A program made the translations under genes and the position numbers. The notes below the pieces were generated by a model. That model had not been told where the DNA came from and ran no database searches. It was given only the letters and a program-made list of their open reading frames with translations. Below, piece by piece: positions 20,209-28,990 of a stretch of 64,000 nt of DNA (the first letter of the stretch is position 1; each line of letters opens with the position of its first letter). The stretch lies in the NCBI GenBank assembly GCA_902598305.1, contig CACKBL010000008.1, forward strand, positions 1 to 64,000, given 5' to 3'. This DNA is from an uncultured Bacteroidota bacterium (GTDB lineage Bacteria; Bacteroidota; Bacteroidia; Flavobacteriales; Flavobacteriaceae).

Positions 20209-21526
20209 GGTAGATACCTATTATTTTATAGGGATTGGAGGCATTGGGATGTCATCTATTGCTAAATATCTAGGGGCTAATAACTTTAAAGTTGGAGGAT
20301 ATGACTTAACAAAAACAGATATAACAGAAACTTTAGAAAAAAATGGAATAGAAATTAATTATAAAGATGAATTAAATAGCATTCCCTCACAATTTAAAAA
20401 TCAAGATGTAATAGTAATTTTTACTCCAGCAATCACAACAAAAAATAGACAACTCGGTTTTTTTAAAAGTCAAGGAAATCCAATTTTTAAAAGGGCAGAA
20501 TTTCTCGGTATTTTAACTAAAAAATTCAAAACAATTGCAATTGCTGGGACACATGGTAAAACTACTACGGCTGCAATAGTTACCCATCTTTTTTACAAAA
20601 CAAGGCAATCTTTCACAGCCTTTGTTGGGGGTGTTTTAAATGAATTTAATTCAAATGTTATAATTAATGGAAATAAATATGCAATTGTAGAAGCAGACGA
20701 ATACGATAGATCGTTCTTAAATCTAGAACCTAGTTATGGACTTGTCACCTCGATAGATTCCGATCATTTGGACATATATGGAAGTTTTGATGAAGTAAAA
20801 AAATCATTTAGAGAATTTATTAAAAAAATTACAGATAAAGTTGTTATAATTAAAGGATTAGGAGTTGATGGAATAACTTATAGTCTAAATAAGAAGGCTG
20901 ACTATTCAGCAAATAATATAAGCTTTTCAAAAACTGGTTATTTTTTTGATTTAACTACCCCTTCAAGAATATATAAATCAGTTTTTTTCAGCCAGCTAGG
21001 ACTTCATAATTTATTAAATGCAATTGGAGCCTTCGCTATTTCAAGTCAGGTTGGAATAGATGAAAAAGAATTATGTATAGCTCTTTCAACATTTAAGGGA
21101 GTAAAAAGAAGGTTTGAACTTGTTTTAAATTCAAAAAAAGATATAATAATTGATGATTATGCACATCATCCAAATGAAATAAATGCAGTTTGGAGTGCCT
21201 TAAAAGATCTTTATCCTTATGAAAAAAAATGTGTTATATTTCAACCCCATCTTTACTCCAGAACAAAAGACTTTATGAATGAGTTTGCCCTAGCCTTAAG
21301 TCAATTTGACCGTGTTATATTGTTACCAATTTATCCAGCAAGGGAATTACCTATTGAAGGAATTAAATCTTCGGTTTTACAAAAAAAAATTAAATCAAAA
21401 AATATAGTTGAATTAATTAAACGAGAGAATTTGTTATCGTATATAAATAACATTCCAGAAAAAATAAAAGTATTTTTGGGTGCTGGCGATATTGGTCTGG
21501 AAATTAAAAAAATCAAAGAAAATTAA
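20201..21526 (+). CDS. murC: UDP-MurNAc:L-alanine ligase MurC
   Basis: First amino-acid ligase of the stem peptide. The 441-residue protein has the N-terminal FIGIGGIGMSSIAK loop, the ATP loop GTHGKTTT at 116-123, the VEADEYDRSFL and SIDSDHLDIYG motifs and the C-terminal IIDDYAHHPNEI and FQPHLYSRT motifs, which set MurC apart from the other Mur ligases. The length is slightly short of E. coli MurC (491), as is usual in Bacteroidetes. Seven nt separate its stop from the likely ftsQ start. Confidence 0.95.
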   Translation: MVKVDTYYFIGIGGIGMSSIAKYLGANNFKVGGYDLTKTDITETLEKNGIEINYKDELNSIPSQFKNQDVIVIFTPAITTKNRQLGFFKSQGNPIFKRAEFLGILTKKFKTIAIAGTHGKTTTAAIVTHLFYKTRQSFTAFVGGVLNEFNSNVIINGNKYAIVEADEYDRSFLNLEPSYGLVTSIDSDHLDIYGSFDEVKKSFREFIKKITDKVVIIKGLGVDGITYSLNKKADYSANNISFSKTGYFFDLTTPSRIYKSVFFSQLGLHNLLNAIGAFAISSQVGIDEKELCIALSTFKGVKRRFELVLNSKKDIIIDDYAHHPNEINAVWSALKDLYPYEKKCVIFQPHLYSRTKDFMNEFALALSQFDRVILLPIYPARELPIEGIKSSVLQKKIKSKNIVELIKRENLLSYINNIPEKIKVFLGAGDIGLEIKKIKEN

Positions 21527-21533
21527 TATAGTT

Positions 21534-22247
21534 ATGAGGAACAGAATAATTTATTTTTTTTCAATATTGATAATATTTATTTTTTTGATTTTTTTCTCCC
21601 AAAAAAGAAATTACGAAAATAAAATACTTAAAGTAAATATAGATTTTAAATATAAAAACGGTAGGTTTCTAGACCCTCAAATGGTTAATAAATTGTTAAT
21701 ACAAAGGAAGGACACCTCGTTTTTCTTAAATAAAGATATGCTAGATTTGAGGAAAGTTGAAGATTTACTCATATCTAATCCTATGGTAGCTAGAGCTGAT
21801 ATTTTTAGAACACCGCAAGGTTTTTTAAATGTCAAATTAGAGGAGCGAAAGCCTATAGTTAGAATAATTAATAATAATGAAGAATTTTACATCGATAATT
21901 TTGGTTATAGAGTGCCTATATCGAATAACTATTCAGCTAGAGTGCCTATTTTTTATGGTGAAATAGATAACAATTTAGAGGATATAGTAAATTTTATCAA
22001 ATTAATTGAAATGGATTCGTTTGCTAAAGTTGAGATAATAGATTTAAGAAATTTAAATAACAGTTATGTCCTTGGCCTTCGTTCTTTTCCATTTAAAATT
22101 ATATGGGGGAAAAACTCTAGATACGGGCAAAAGATTAAAAAACTCAAACATTTGTATAGTTATTTAGAGAACAAGGATTTTATAGATATAGACAAAGTTA
22201 ACTTATCGTTTGATAAACAAATAGTTTTAGATTATGGAAAAAAATGA
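21534..22247 (+). CDS. ftsQ: Cell division protein FtsQ
   Basis: Bitopic divisome protein linking FtsL/FtsB to other components. The reading frame is open from 21480, but the ATG at 21534 is preferred: it avoids a 47-nt overlap with murC and places a single membrane helix at about 4-20 of a 237-residue protein. Periplasmic residues show a POTRA-like part (VEDLLISNPMVARADIFRT, LNVKLEERKPIVRI), as expected for FtsQ/DivIB. It overlaps ftsA by 14 nt. Confidence 0.87.
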   Translation: MRNRIIYFFSILIIFIFLIFFSQKRNYENKILKVNIDFKYKNGRFLDPQMVNKLLIQRKDTSFFLNKDMLDLRKVEDLLISNPMVARADIFRTPQGFLNVKLEERKPIVRIINNNEEFYIDNFGYRVPISNNYSARVPIFYGEIDNNLEDIVNFIKLIEMDSFAKVEIIDLRNLNNSYVLGLRSFPFKIIWGKNSRYGQKIKKLKHLYSYLENKDFIDIDKVNLSFDKQIVLDYGKK

Positions 22248-23556
22248 AAATAAACAATTTGCTGTTGGTTTAGATATTGGAACAACCAAGATTGTTGCGA
22301 TGGTAGGCCAAAAAAATAAATTTAATAAGGTTGAAATTATTGGAATCGGAAAATCTAAAAGTCTAGGCGTTCACAGAGGAGTTGTAAATAATATAACTCA
22401 AACTATTCAATCAATTCAAGAAGCAGTAAATGAAGCAGAATTAAAGTCCTCAACTGAAATTAAAAATGTAGTTGTTGGTATTGCAGGTCAACATATTAGG
22501 AGTATTCAGCACAGCGATTATATAACAAGAAAAAATCCCGAAGAAGTCATAAATGAAAATGATGTAGAAAAACTAATTAACCAAGTTTACAAACTTGTAA
22601 TGCTTCCAGGTGAGGAAATAATTCATGTTCTACCTCAAGAATTCAAAGTAGATGGTCAGGCAGAAATTAAAGAACCAATTGGAATGTATGGAGGACGTTT
22701 AGAAGCTAATTTTCATGTTGTTGTAGGGCAGGTTTCTTCAATAAAGAATATAGGAAGATGTATTAAAAGTGCGGATTTAAAAATGGAAAAAATCACCTTG
22801 GAACCAATTGCATCCTCAGATGCAGTTCTAAGCGAAGAAGAAAAAGAAGCAGGAGTTGCTCTAGTTGATATTGGTGGCGGGACTACCGACCTTGCAATTT
22901 TTAAAGATGGAATAATTAGGCATACATCTGTAATTCCCTTTGGAGGAAACGTCGTAACTGATGATATTAAAGAAGGTTGTTCAATAATTCAAAAACAAGC
23001 AGAGCTGTTGAAAATTAAGTTTGGTTCTGCCTGGCCTGGAGAAAATAAAGAAACAGAAATTGTTTCAATTCCTGGACTTAGAGGTCATGAACCAAAGGAG
23101 ATTTCATTAAAAACACTTTCCAAAATAATTAATGCTAGGGTAGTTGAGATAATTGAACAAGTTTTTTTAGAGATTAAAAACTACGGTCATGATGAACAAA
23201 AGAAGAAATTGATTGCTGGTATTGTAATTACTGGCGGAGGAAGTCAACTTAAACACTTAAAGCAACTAGTTGAATATATTACTGGAATGGACACAAGAAT
23301 AGGTTATCCAAATGAACATCTAGCTGGAGACTCAGATGAAAACCAAACAAGTCCCGTTTTTTCAACTGCAGTTGGACTTTTAATGACAGCCCTTAAAGAA
23401 AATTTTGATACTAATGAACTGGCTCTTGAAAATGATTCAGTAGAAGATAATCAAGAAACTACTGTCAAAGATATCCCTAATTCTGACATTATAAAGAGGA
23501 CTACAATTTTTGAAAGATGGACTGAAAAATTTAAAGAATTTCTGGATAAAGCTTAA
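22234..23556 (+). CDS. ftsA: Cell division protein FtsA
   Basis: Actin-like protein that tethers FtsZ to the membrane. Residues 13-19 are the phosphate-1 motif LDIGTTK and residues 211-222 the phosphate-2 motif VDIGGGTTDLAI; an adenosine motif follows at GIVITGGGSQL. The 1C domain with VPQEF-like LPQEFKVDG is visible. The C-terminal segment IFERWTEKFKEFLDKA is an amphipathic helix suited to membrane attachment. The 440 residues are typical. ftsZ follows after 6 nt. Confidence 0.96.
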   Translation: MEKNENKQFAVGLDIGTTKIVAMVGQKNKFNKVEIIGIGKSKSLGVHRGVVNNITQTIQSIQEAVNEAELKSSTEIKNVVVGIAGQHIRSIQHSDYITRKNPEEVINENDVEKLINQVYKLVMLPGEEIIHVLPQEFKVDGQAEIKEPIGMYGGRLEANFHVVVGQVSSIKNIGRCIKSADLKMEKITLEPIASSDAVLSEEEKEAGVALVDIGGGTTDLAIFKDGIIRHTSVIPFGGNVVTDDIKEGCSIIQKQAELLKIKFGSAWPGENKETEIVSIPGLRGHEPKEISLKTLSKIINARVVEIIEQVFLEIKNYGHDEQKKKLIAGIVITGGGSQLKHLKQLVEYITGMDTRIGYPNEHLAGDSDENQTSPVFSTAVGLLMTALKENFDTNELALENDSVEDNQETTVKDIPNSDIIKRTTIFERWTEKFKEFLDKA

Positions 23557-23562
23557 AGTTAT

Positions 23563-25494
23563 ATGATTATGAATGAATTCAAAGAAAATATAGAGGAAGG
23601 TTTTAATTTCGATTTACCAAAAAATAGGAGCAATGTGATAAAGGTTATTGGAGTCGGTGGGGGTGGTGGAAATGCAATTAATTATATGTTTAAGCAAGGA
23701 ATATCAGGAGTAGATTTTGTTGTTTGTAACACGGACTCACAGGCTTTAGAAAAAAGCCCAGTACCCATTAAAATTCAGCTAGGAGCTTCTTTAACAGAAG
23801 GTCTTGGTGCAGGAGCAAATCCTGAAATTGGAAGCTTAGCGGCTAAGGAAAGCGAAGAAGAAATTAAATCACTTTTAAGTAATCAAACTAAAATGGTTTT
23901 CATTACTGCTGGAATGGGTGGAGGAACTGGCACTGGAGCAGCTCCCATAATTGCACAAATGTCAAAGCAAATCGATATTCTGACAGTAGGTATTGTAACC
24001 ATTCCATTTCAATTTGAAGGAAGGATGAGATCTGAACAAGCTGAAACTGGGATTAACACTTTAAGAGAAAATGTTGATTCTTTGATTGTGATTAACAATA
24101 ACAAGTTAAGGCAGGTTTACGGTAATTTAGGGTTTAAAGCAGGATTTGCAAAAGCTGATGAGGTATTGGCAACAGCTGCTCGAGGCATAGCTGAAGTAAT
24201 TACCCACCACTACCGACAGAATATTGATTTGAAAGATGCAAAAACTGTTTTAAGTAATAGTGGAACTGCTATCATGGGTTCAGCTGTTGCTGAGGGGTCT
24301 GATAGGGCAGAAGAATCAGTAGTAAAAGCATTGGATTCACCTCTATTAAATGACAACAAAATCAAAGGGTGTAAAAATGTTTTATTACTTATAGTGTCTG
24401 GAGAGGAAGAAATTACAATAGATGAGATTGGTCAAATAAACGATCTTATTCAATCTGAGGCAGGAAATAATACAAATATTATAATGGGTATTGGCGAAGA
24501 TAAAAATTTAAAAAAAGGTATTTCAGTTACTATCATCGCAACTGGATTCAACTCTGACCAGCAACATGAAATTGTAAACACACAGGCCAAAAAGATAATT
24601 CATACACTAGAGGAGGAACAATCGTTTGTCCAAGACTTGACCGATCATGAAAAAAAATCAAATAATGAAAATGTATATGATTCTGATAGGAATTATAATC
24701 GTGAGGAGTTTATTAACAAAGACTTAACTCGAACGGAAAAATTAAAATCTTCTAAAATATCATCAACTGAAAATGAAAAGAGTCATGATAACACAAATAC
24801 AAAAATCAAAGAAAAAGATTTAATTAAAATAAACCAAAACATTAAAGATATTGAAACAATTTCACATGAAGTTACTTTCAATTTAAATCAAGAAGTTGAA
24901 GAAAAAGAAACTTTAGATTCAATTGAAATCTTTGATTTTGAGAAGATTAATGATTTGGATTCATCTCAGATTGAATTTGATTTTAATGAATCTCTAGATA
25001 GTTTAAAAGAAACTGAATTAAAAAAGTCTAATTCAGAATACGATTCCGATATAAATTCTTTTGAAGCAAACAATCAAAATTTAGAAAATAGTCCTGAAAT
25101 GGAGAATTTAGACAGCAACCCTGAAATGGAAAATCTGGATAAAGATGATTTAAATATAAAAATTAAAAATCTAGAAAATGTTGATATATCCAATGTAGAA
25201 AAGATAGAGGTTGATGTTAAAGATGATACCCCTTTTGATAACCCAATTGAGGAAACCATAAAAAATTCAGACAATTCCTCTAAAGAAGAGCTTAAGAAAT
25301 TTAATTATTCATTTCAAAACAACATAAAAAGAATTAATGAGATGGATAATCAGCCTGCCTACAAAAGACTTGGATATAATATTGATCAAAGTGTTGAAGA
25401 TGAAAAAAATTCTCCTTTAACTTTAGATAAAGACAAAAATGATGAGGTTCAATTAAGGTCGAATAACTCATTTTTACACGATAACGTTGATTAA
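23563..25494 (+). CDS. ftsZ: Cell division GTPase FtsZ with a long acidic linker
   Basis: Tubulin-like GTPase forming the Z ring. The GTP-binding motifs are present: [10 protein letters not shown] at 31-40 and the tubulin signature [10 protein letters not shown] at 119-128. The GTPase core ends near 335-345. A disordered, strongly acidic and Asn/Lys/Ser-rich linker of about 250 residues follows, much longer than in E. coli, with a short internal duplication around PEMENLD. The end, [10 protein letters not shown], resembles the conserved C-terminal peptide of flavobacterial FtsZ as I remember it. ATG at 23563 or 23569 could both serve. Total 643 residues. Confidence 0.95.
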   Translation: MIMNEFKENIEEGFNFDLPKNRSNVIKVIGVGGGGGNAINYMFKQGISGVDFVVCNTDSQALEKSPVPIKIQLGASLTEGLGAGANPEIGSLAAKESEEEIKSLLSNQTKMVFITAGMGGGTGTGAAPIIAQMSKQIDILTVGIVTIPFQFEGRMRSEQAETGINTLRENVDSLIVINNNKLRQVYGNLGFKAGFAKADEVLATAARGIAEVITHHYRQNIDLKDAKTVLSNSGTAIMGSAVAEGSDRAEESVVKALDSPLLNDNKIKGCKNVLLLIVSGEEEITIDEIGQINDLIQSEAGNNTNIIMGIGEDKNLKKGISVTIIATGFNSDQQHEIVNTQAKKIIHTLEEEQSFVQDLTDHEKKSNNENVYDSDRNYNREEFINKDLTRTEKLKSSKISSTENEKSHDNTNTKIKEKDLIKINQNIKDIETISHEVTFNLNQEVEEKETLDSIEIFDFEKINDLDSSQIEFDFNESLDSLKETELKKSNSEYDSDINSFEANNQNLENSPEMENLDSNPEMENLDKDDLNIKIKNLENVDISNVEKIEVDVKDDTPFDNPIEETIKNSDNSSKEELKKFNYSFQNNIKRINEMDNQPAYKRLGYNIDQSVEDEKNSPLTLDKDKNDEVQLRSNNSFLHDNVD

Positions 25495-25507
25495 ATTAAT
25501 TTAAACT

Positions 25508-25960
25508 ATGTCATTAATTGAAAAAATCAATATAGATTTAAAGCAGGCGATGTTAAATAAAGATAAACTGAAATTAGAATCTTTACGGGCTATTAAGGCT
25601 TCATTAATTCTTAATCAGACATCTGTCTCTTCACAAAATACAATTTCTAAAGAAGATGAAATAAAAATCCTTCAAAAGCTTGTTAAACAAAGACGAGAAA
25701 GTGCAAATATTTACATTAAACAAGAACGATCTGAACTAGCTAAAATAGAAAAAGTTCAAGCAGATTTTATATCTTCCTATTTACCTAAACAGTTAACAAA
25801 TCAAGAGATTGAAGCTCTTGTTTCAAAAGTAGTAATTGAATTAAATTCGCATGGATTAAAGGACATGGGTAAAGTTATAGCAGAAGTAGTAAAGAGGAGT
25901 CTAGGAAGTGCTGATGGCAAAACAATCTCGGATATTGTAAAACAAAAACTTTCGAACTAA
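25508..25960 (+). CDS. GatB/YqeY domain protein
   Basis: A 150-residue helical protein matching the YqeY family, which is related to the tail domain of the amidotransferase subunit GatB and may bind tRNA. Recognisable parts are the N-terminal LIEKINIDLKQAMLNKDK helix, the KLVKQRRESANIY segment, SYLPKQLTNQEIEALV, and the glycine-rich GKVIAEVVKRSLGSADGKTI end. Its precise function is unknown. It follows ftsZ after 13 nt and is probably the last gene of the dcw transcript. Confidence 0.88.
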   Translation: MSLIEKINIDLKQAMLNKDKLKLESLRAIKASLILNQTSVSSQNTISKEDEIKILQKLVKQRRESANIYIKQERSELAKIEKVQADFISSYLPKQLTNQEIEALVSKVVIELNSHGLKDMGKVIAEVVKRSLGSADGKTISDIVKQKLSN

Positions 25961-26002
25961 ATTCAAAATAGATACCATAATAATCAATAATTTTGTTCTA
26001 GA

Positions 26003-26076
26003 GGCCCAGTAGTTCAACTGGATAGAATATCAGATTTCGGCTCTGAGGGTTGGGGGTTCGAATCCTCCCTGGGTCA
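26003..26076 (+). tRNA. tRNA-Arg (anticodon TCG)
   Basis: A full cloverleaf can be drawn. The acceptor stem is GGCCCAG (26003-26009) with CTGGGTC (26069-26075), with one G-U pair. The D stem is GTTC/GAAT, the anticodon stem TCAGA/TCTGA around the loop TTTCGGC (26035-26041), and the T stem GGGGG/CCTCC around TTCGAAT. The anticodon TCG reads CGA and possibly other CGN codons. A20 in the D loop agrees with arginine identity. CCA is not encoded. The rest of 25961-26287 holds no gene, only the tRNA and the promoter of the OmpA-family gene. Confidence 0.93.
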
Positions 26077-26193
26077 CTTATATCATTACAAAATTTTTAT
26101 TTAATTCCATAAAAATCGAACATAATATCATATTAATGGCAATTAAGATAACTATTTGTAAAATATTGAAGAATTTCAATAAATAAAAATCAT

Positions 26194-26224
26194 TTTGAGA
26201 ACTATTGCAAATATTGTATATTTA
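26194..26224 (+). promoter_or_regulatory. Promoter of the OmpA-family gene
   Basis: TTTG at 26194-26197, a 19-nt gap, then TATATTTA at 26217-26224: one base away from the Bacteroidetes -7 pattern TAnnTTTG with correct spacing. It would give a 5' leader of roughly 55 nt. A second exact -7 match, TAAGTTTG, lies at 26263-26270 but lacks a -33 box at the proper distance. Confidence 0.5.
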
Positions 26225-26287
26225 CAGTAGTTTCAATGTGATAATGTTGTCAAGAATGAAACTAAGTTTGTTAACAAATTATAAAAT

Positions 26288-27622
26288 ATGAAATTACATA
26301 AAATACTCATCGCATTTTTACTGGTATTTAGTGCAGGAGCCTTTGCACAAAATGCCACTAATCCCTGGAAAATTAGTCTTGGTTTGACAATGCCTTCTAT
26401 TTCAGATGATATTGTTACAAGAGGTTCAACTATATCTTCCAATGATTTAAGTGGTTCTTTAGGAGCTCCTTCATTGATGTTATATAGGAGAATTACTGGA
26501 GGATTGTCAGTTGGTGGACAATTATCTCTTGGAAAAATAAAAAATGACGCCGCTGGTGGTCAAGATTTTGACTTTTATAGTACTCACGTGGGACTAAAAT
26601 ATGGATTTTCAACAGACAATTCATTTAGTCCTTATTTGAAAGCCGGAGTTTATGGTACTACTTCCCTTAAAGATGGTACTGATAGTTTTTCAAAATTTAC
26701 AGATTATTCTAATTTTGGTGCTGTAGGATTTGATTTAGCTTTAGGAGAAAATTTTGGTGCTTTTGCTGAATTTCAATTTGCTAAAATCACTGAGAACCCA
26801 GAAGTTAGTTATAGTCTAGTTTCTCTTGGTGTTAGTTATGGATTTGGAAGTGGTGATAGCGATAAAGATGGTGTAAGCGATAAAAAAGATAAGTGTCCTG
26901 ATGTTCCTGGGCTTAAAGAATTTGAAGGATGTCCAGATACAGATGGAGACGGTATTCAAGACGGAGAAGATGATTGTCCGGAAGAGGCTGGTCCAGCTGA
27001 AAATAACGGATGTCCCGATACTGACGGAGATGGAGTTCTCGATAAAGATGACGAATGTCCAGATGTTGCTGGTGATTTAAATGGTTGTCCTGATTCAGAC
27101 GGTGATGGAGTAGCCGACAAAGATGATGAATGTCCTAATGAAGCGGGAGAAACGGAAAACAATGGTTGTCCTTGGCCTGATTCAGATGGCGATGGAGTAG
27201 CCGATAAAGATGATGAATGCCCTAATGAAGCGGGACAAGGAGATAATGGTTGTCCAAAGGTAGATAATGAGGTCTTAAACGCTTTGAACACAGCAGGAAT
27301 TAATATATTATTTCCCGCTGATGGTTACAGGTTAATGGGTTCAAAAGTTATGGATGCAGTTGAAAAAGTAAAAGAGATATTGATGGCAAATCCAAAAGGA
27401 GTTGTTCTTATACAAGGTCATGCATCCGAAGATGGTGGTTCTATGTATAACATGACTCTTTCGAAAAAAAGAGCTGAATCTGTCAAATCCAAACTCGTAG
27501 AATTAGGTATTGATTCCTCTAGACTTGAGGTTGAAGCATACGGTGAGACAAAACCCAAAGGAGATAATTCAACTTCTATAGGTCGTGCTAACAGTAGAAG
27601 AGTTGAATTTACAGCTAAGTAA
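26288..27622 (+). CDS. OmpA-family outer membrane protein with thrombospondin type 3 repeats
   Basis: Outer membrane barrel that anchors the envelope to peptidoglycan. Residues 1-21 form a signal peptide ending AFA before Gln. Residues about 22-195 have alternating barrel strands (SLGLTMPSI, LSVGGQLSLG, SLGVSYGFGSG). Residues about 196-325 hold about five calcium-binding thrombospondin type 3 repeats (DSDGDGVADKDDECP type), two of which are close copies in DNA at 27091-27147 and 27178-27234. The C-terminal 105 residues are an OmpA domain (GHASEDGG, LSKKRAESVKSKL, GRANSRRVEF). Probably a major surface protein: it is monocistronic, with its own promoter and a strong terminator. Confidence 0.93.
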   Translation: MKLHKILIAFLLVFSAGAFAQNATNPWKISLGLTMPSISDDIVTRGSTISSNDLSGSLGAPSLMLYRRITGGLSVGGQLSLGKIKNDAAGGQDFDFYSTHVGLKYGFSTDNSFSPYLKAGVYGTTSLKDGTDSFSKFTDYSNFGAVGFDLALGENFGAFAEFQFAKITENPEVSYSLVSLGVSYGFGSGDSDKDGVSDKKDKCPDVPGLKEFEGCPDTDGDGIQDGEDDCPEEAGPAENNGCPDTDGDGVLDKDDECPDVAGDLNGCPDSDGDGVADKDDECPNEAGETENNGCPWPDSDGDGVADKDDECPNEAGQGDNGCPKVDNEVLNALNTAGINILFPADGYRLMGSKVMDAVEKVKEILMANPKGVVLIQGHASEDGGSMYNMTLSKKRAESVKSKLVELGIDSSRLEVEAYGETKPKGDNSTSIGRANSRRVEFTAK

Positions 27623-27646
27623 TTTATATTCTTCTTAAACATTTAT

Positions 27647-27678
27647 AAAGGCTAGGAATTTAATTCTTAGCCTTTTTT
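27647..27678 (+). terminator. Rho-independent terminator after the OmpA-family gene
   Basis: The stem GGCTAGGAAT / ATTCTTAGCC (one G-U pair, three-base loop) is flanked by AAA and followed by six T, a classical intrinsic terminator 25 nt after the stop codon. Confidence 0.88.
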
Positions 27679-27742
27679 AATTAATAATTTTCAATTTAAT
27701 TTATATCACTTAATTTTTTTCAATACTTTGTATTTTTAAAAT

Positions 27743-28273
27743 ATGGATGAAGAGGAAGTTATTCTGGTTAATAAAAAAGACATTCAGTTAGGACTTATGC
27801 CCAAAATGGAAGCTCATAGAAAAGGAGTTTTACATAGGGCTTTTTCAGTTTTTATTTTTAAATCGTCTAGAGAACTTCTTATTCAAAAAAGATCTAGTCA
27901 AAAATATCATTCTCCAGGACTATGGACTAATACATGCTGTAGTCATCAAAGAGATGGGGAAAGTACAATAGATGCTGCTAATAGACGTCTCAACGAAGAA
28001 ATGGGATTAAATGCTGATCTAGAGGAAATATTCAGTTTTATATATAAGGCTAATCTCAAAAATGGTCTCATTGAACATGAGTTTGACCATGTTTTAGTTG
28101 GTTATACTGATCTCAGCCCAATTATTAACATTAAAGAAGTGGAGGATTGGAAATGGGTCGATTTGTCTATTTTAGAACATGACATAGACAAAAATCCAAA
28201 TATTTATACTGAGTGGTTTAAGATTATTTTTAAAAGAGTAAAAGATTATATTGACAAATCAAATTTAGTCTAA
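27743..28273 (+). CDS. idi: Isopentenyl-diphosphate delta-isomerase, type 1
   Basis: Nudix-fold enzyme interconverting isopentenyl and dimethylallyl diphosphate, the building blocks for the polyprenyl synthase encoded at 3622-4599. The 176-residue protein shows metal ligands His25, His31 and His68, the catalytic cysteine Cys66 in WTNTCCSH, the Nudix-like ANRRLNEEMG helix at 79-88 and the second catalytic acidic pair Glu111/Glu113 in EHEFDH. Length is typical for type 1. It has no close partner gene; it runs convergently to the DUF4369 gene, with 13 nt between them. Confidence 0.93.
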   Translation: MDEEEVILVNKKDIQLGLMPKMEAHRKGVLHRAFSVFIFKSSRELLIQKRSSQKYHSPGLWTNTCCSHQRDGESTIDAANRRLNEEMGLNADLEEIFSFIYKANLKNGLIEHEFDHVLVGYTDLSPIINIKEVEDWKWVDLSILEHDIDKNPNIYTEWFKIIFKRVKDYIDKSNLV

Positions 28274-28286
28274 TTAGAATCGAATT

Positions 28287-28988
28287 TTAATTAAAATTGT
28301 CTAGTTTTCTTTTAAGTTTTTTTCCATAAAAAGAGTTCTTGATATCGGTATTTAATTTAGAATATAGACTATCCAAATATTTATTTGAAATATTATTTAG
28401 TTCATAGAGTCCTATATAAGCAGAAATTTCTTTATCTATATTGTTCATCGCAAAATTTAGTGAAAAAAGTACTTTTTTTCTATTTATTAAACCGTTCTTT
28501 TTCTCAAACAACACATCTCTTTTTTTAGAATCAAATTCACCCTTTTTTTCTAAATAATCTTTCACTAGTTGAATATTCTGGTTATTAAATTTCCTCATAA
28601 TCATTAAATACTCATCCCAGAGTATTTGGTTTTCTGAGCCCTCAATTTTGACACTACTTAAAAATGTATTTAATCTTGTATTAATTTTTATTTTACCTTT
28701 TTCCGCGAAAAATGGAATTTTTTGTAAAGTAGTATCAGTTTCATCTTTTTTTAGTGTAAGAAAGTAAAATTGTGCTTCACTTAAACTGTCACTAAATTCA
28801 AAATCTTCTACACCTTCAATTTTTAATGAATCAATATTAATCAGTGTTGTGTCATTTATATATTTTTGTAGATATAGTTTACCTTTTCTTAAACCTTTTA
28901 TATTACCAGAAATAGTAAGATTTTTGCCTAGCTCATTTGTACAATTAAAAAAAATCAGAACTAATAAATAGTTTATATATCTTTTCAT
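28287..28988 (-). CDS. DUF4369 domain lipoprotein
   Basis: A 233-residue protein beginning MKRYINYLLVLIFFNC, a lipoprotein signal with Cys16. The mature part starts with the DUF4369 pattern (LTISGNIKGLRKGKLYLQKY), a beta domain that in many Bacteroidetes proteins precedes a TlpA/thioredoxin domain. Here no thioredoxin CxxC domain follows; the C-terminal half is helical and lysine-rich. The frame is open for six codons before the chosen start, but those overlap the upstream gene, while the ATG at 28988 gives a clean signal peptide right after the DUF5916 stop. The function is unknown; it sits in the outer or inner membrane, facing the periplasm or outside. Confidence 0.75.
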   Translation of the reverse strand: MKRYINYLLVLIFFNCTNELGKNLTISGNIKGLRKGKLYLQKYINDTTLINIDSLKIEGVEDFEFSDSLSEAQFYFLTLKKDETDTTLQKIPFFAEKGKIKINTRLNTFLSSVKIEGSENQILWDEYLMIMRKFNNQNIQLVKDYLEKKGEFDSKKRDVLFEKKNGLINRKKVLFSLNFAMNNIDKEISAYIGLYELNNISNKYLDSLYSKLNTDIKNSFYGKKLKRKLDNFN

Positions 28989-28990
28989 CA

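Noticed and set aside
21480-21533. Upstream extension of ftsQ
   Set aside because: It would overlap murC by 47 nt and places 18 extra residues before a clean membrane anchor that starts at the ATG at 21534.
28283-28298. Perfect 16-bp AT palindrome between idi and the DUF4369 gene as a bidirectional terminator
   Set aside because: It has only A and T pairs with no loop and no clear T tract beyond it; it could occur by chance in such AT-rich DNA.
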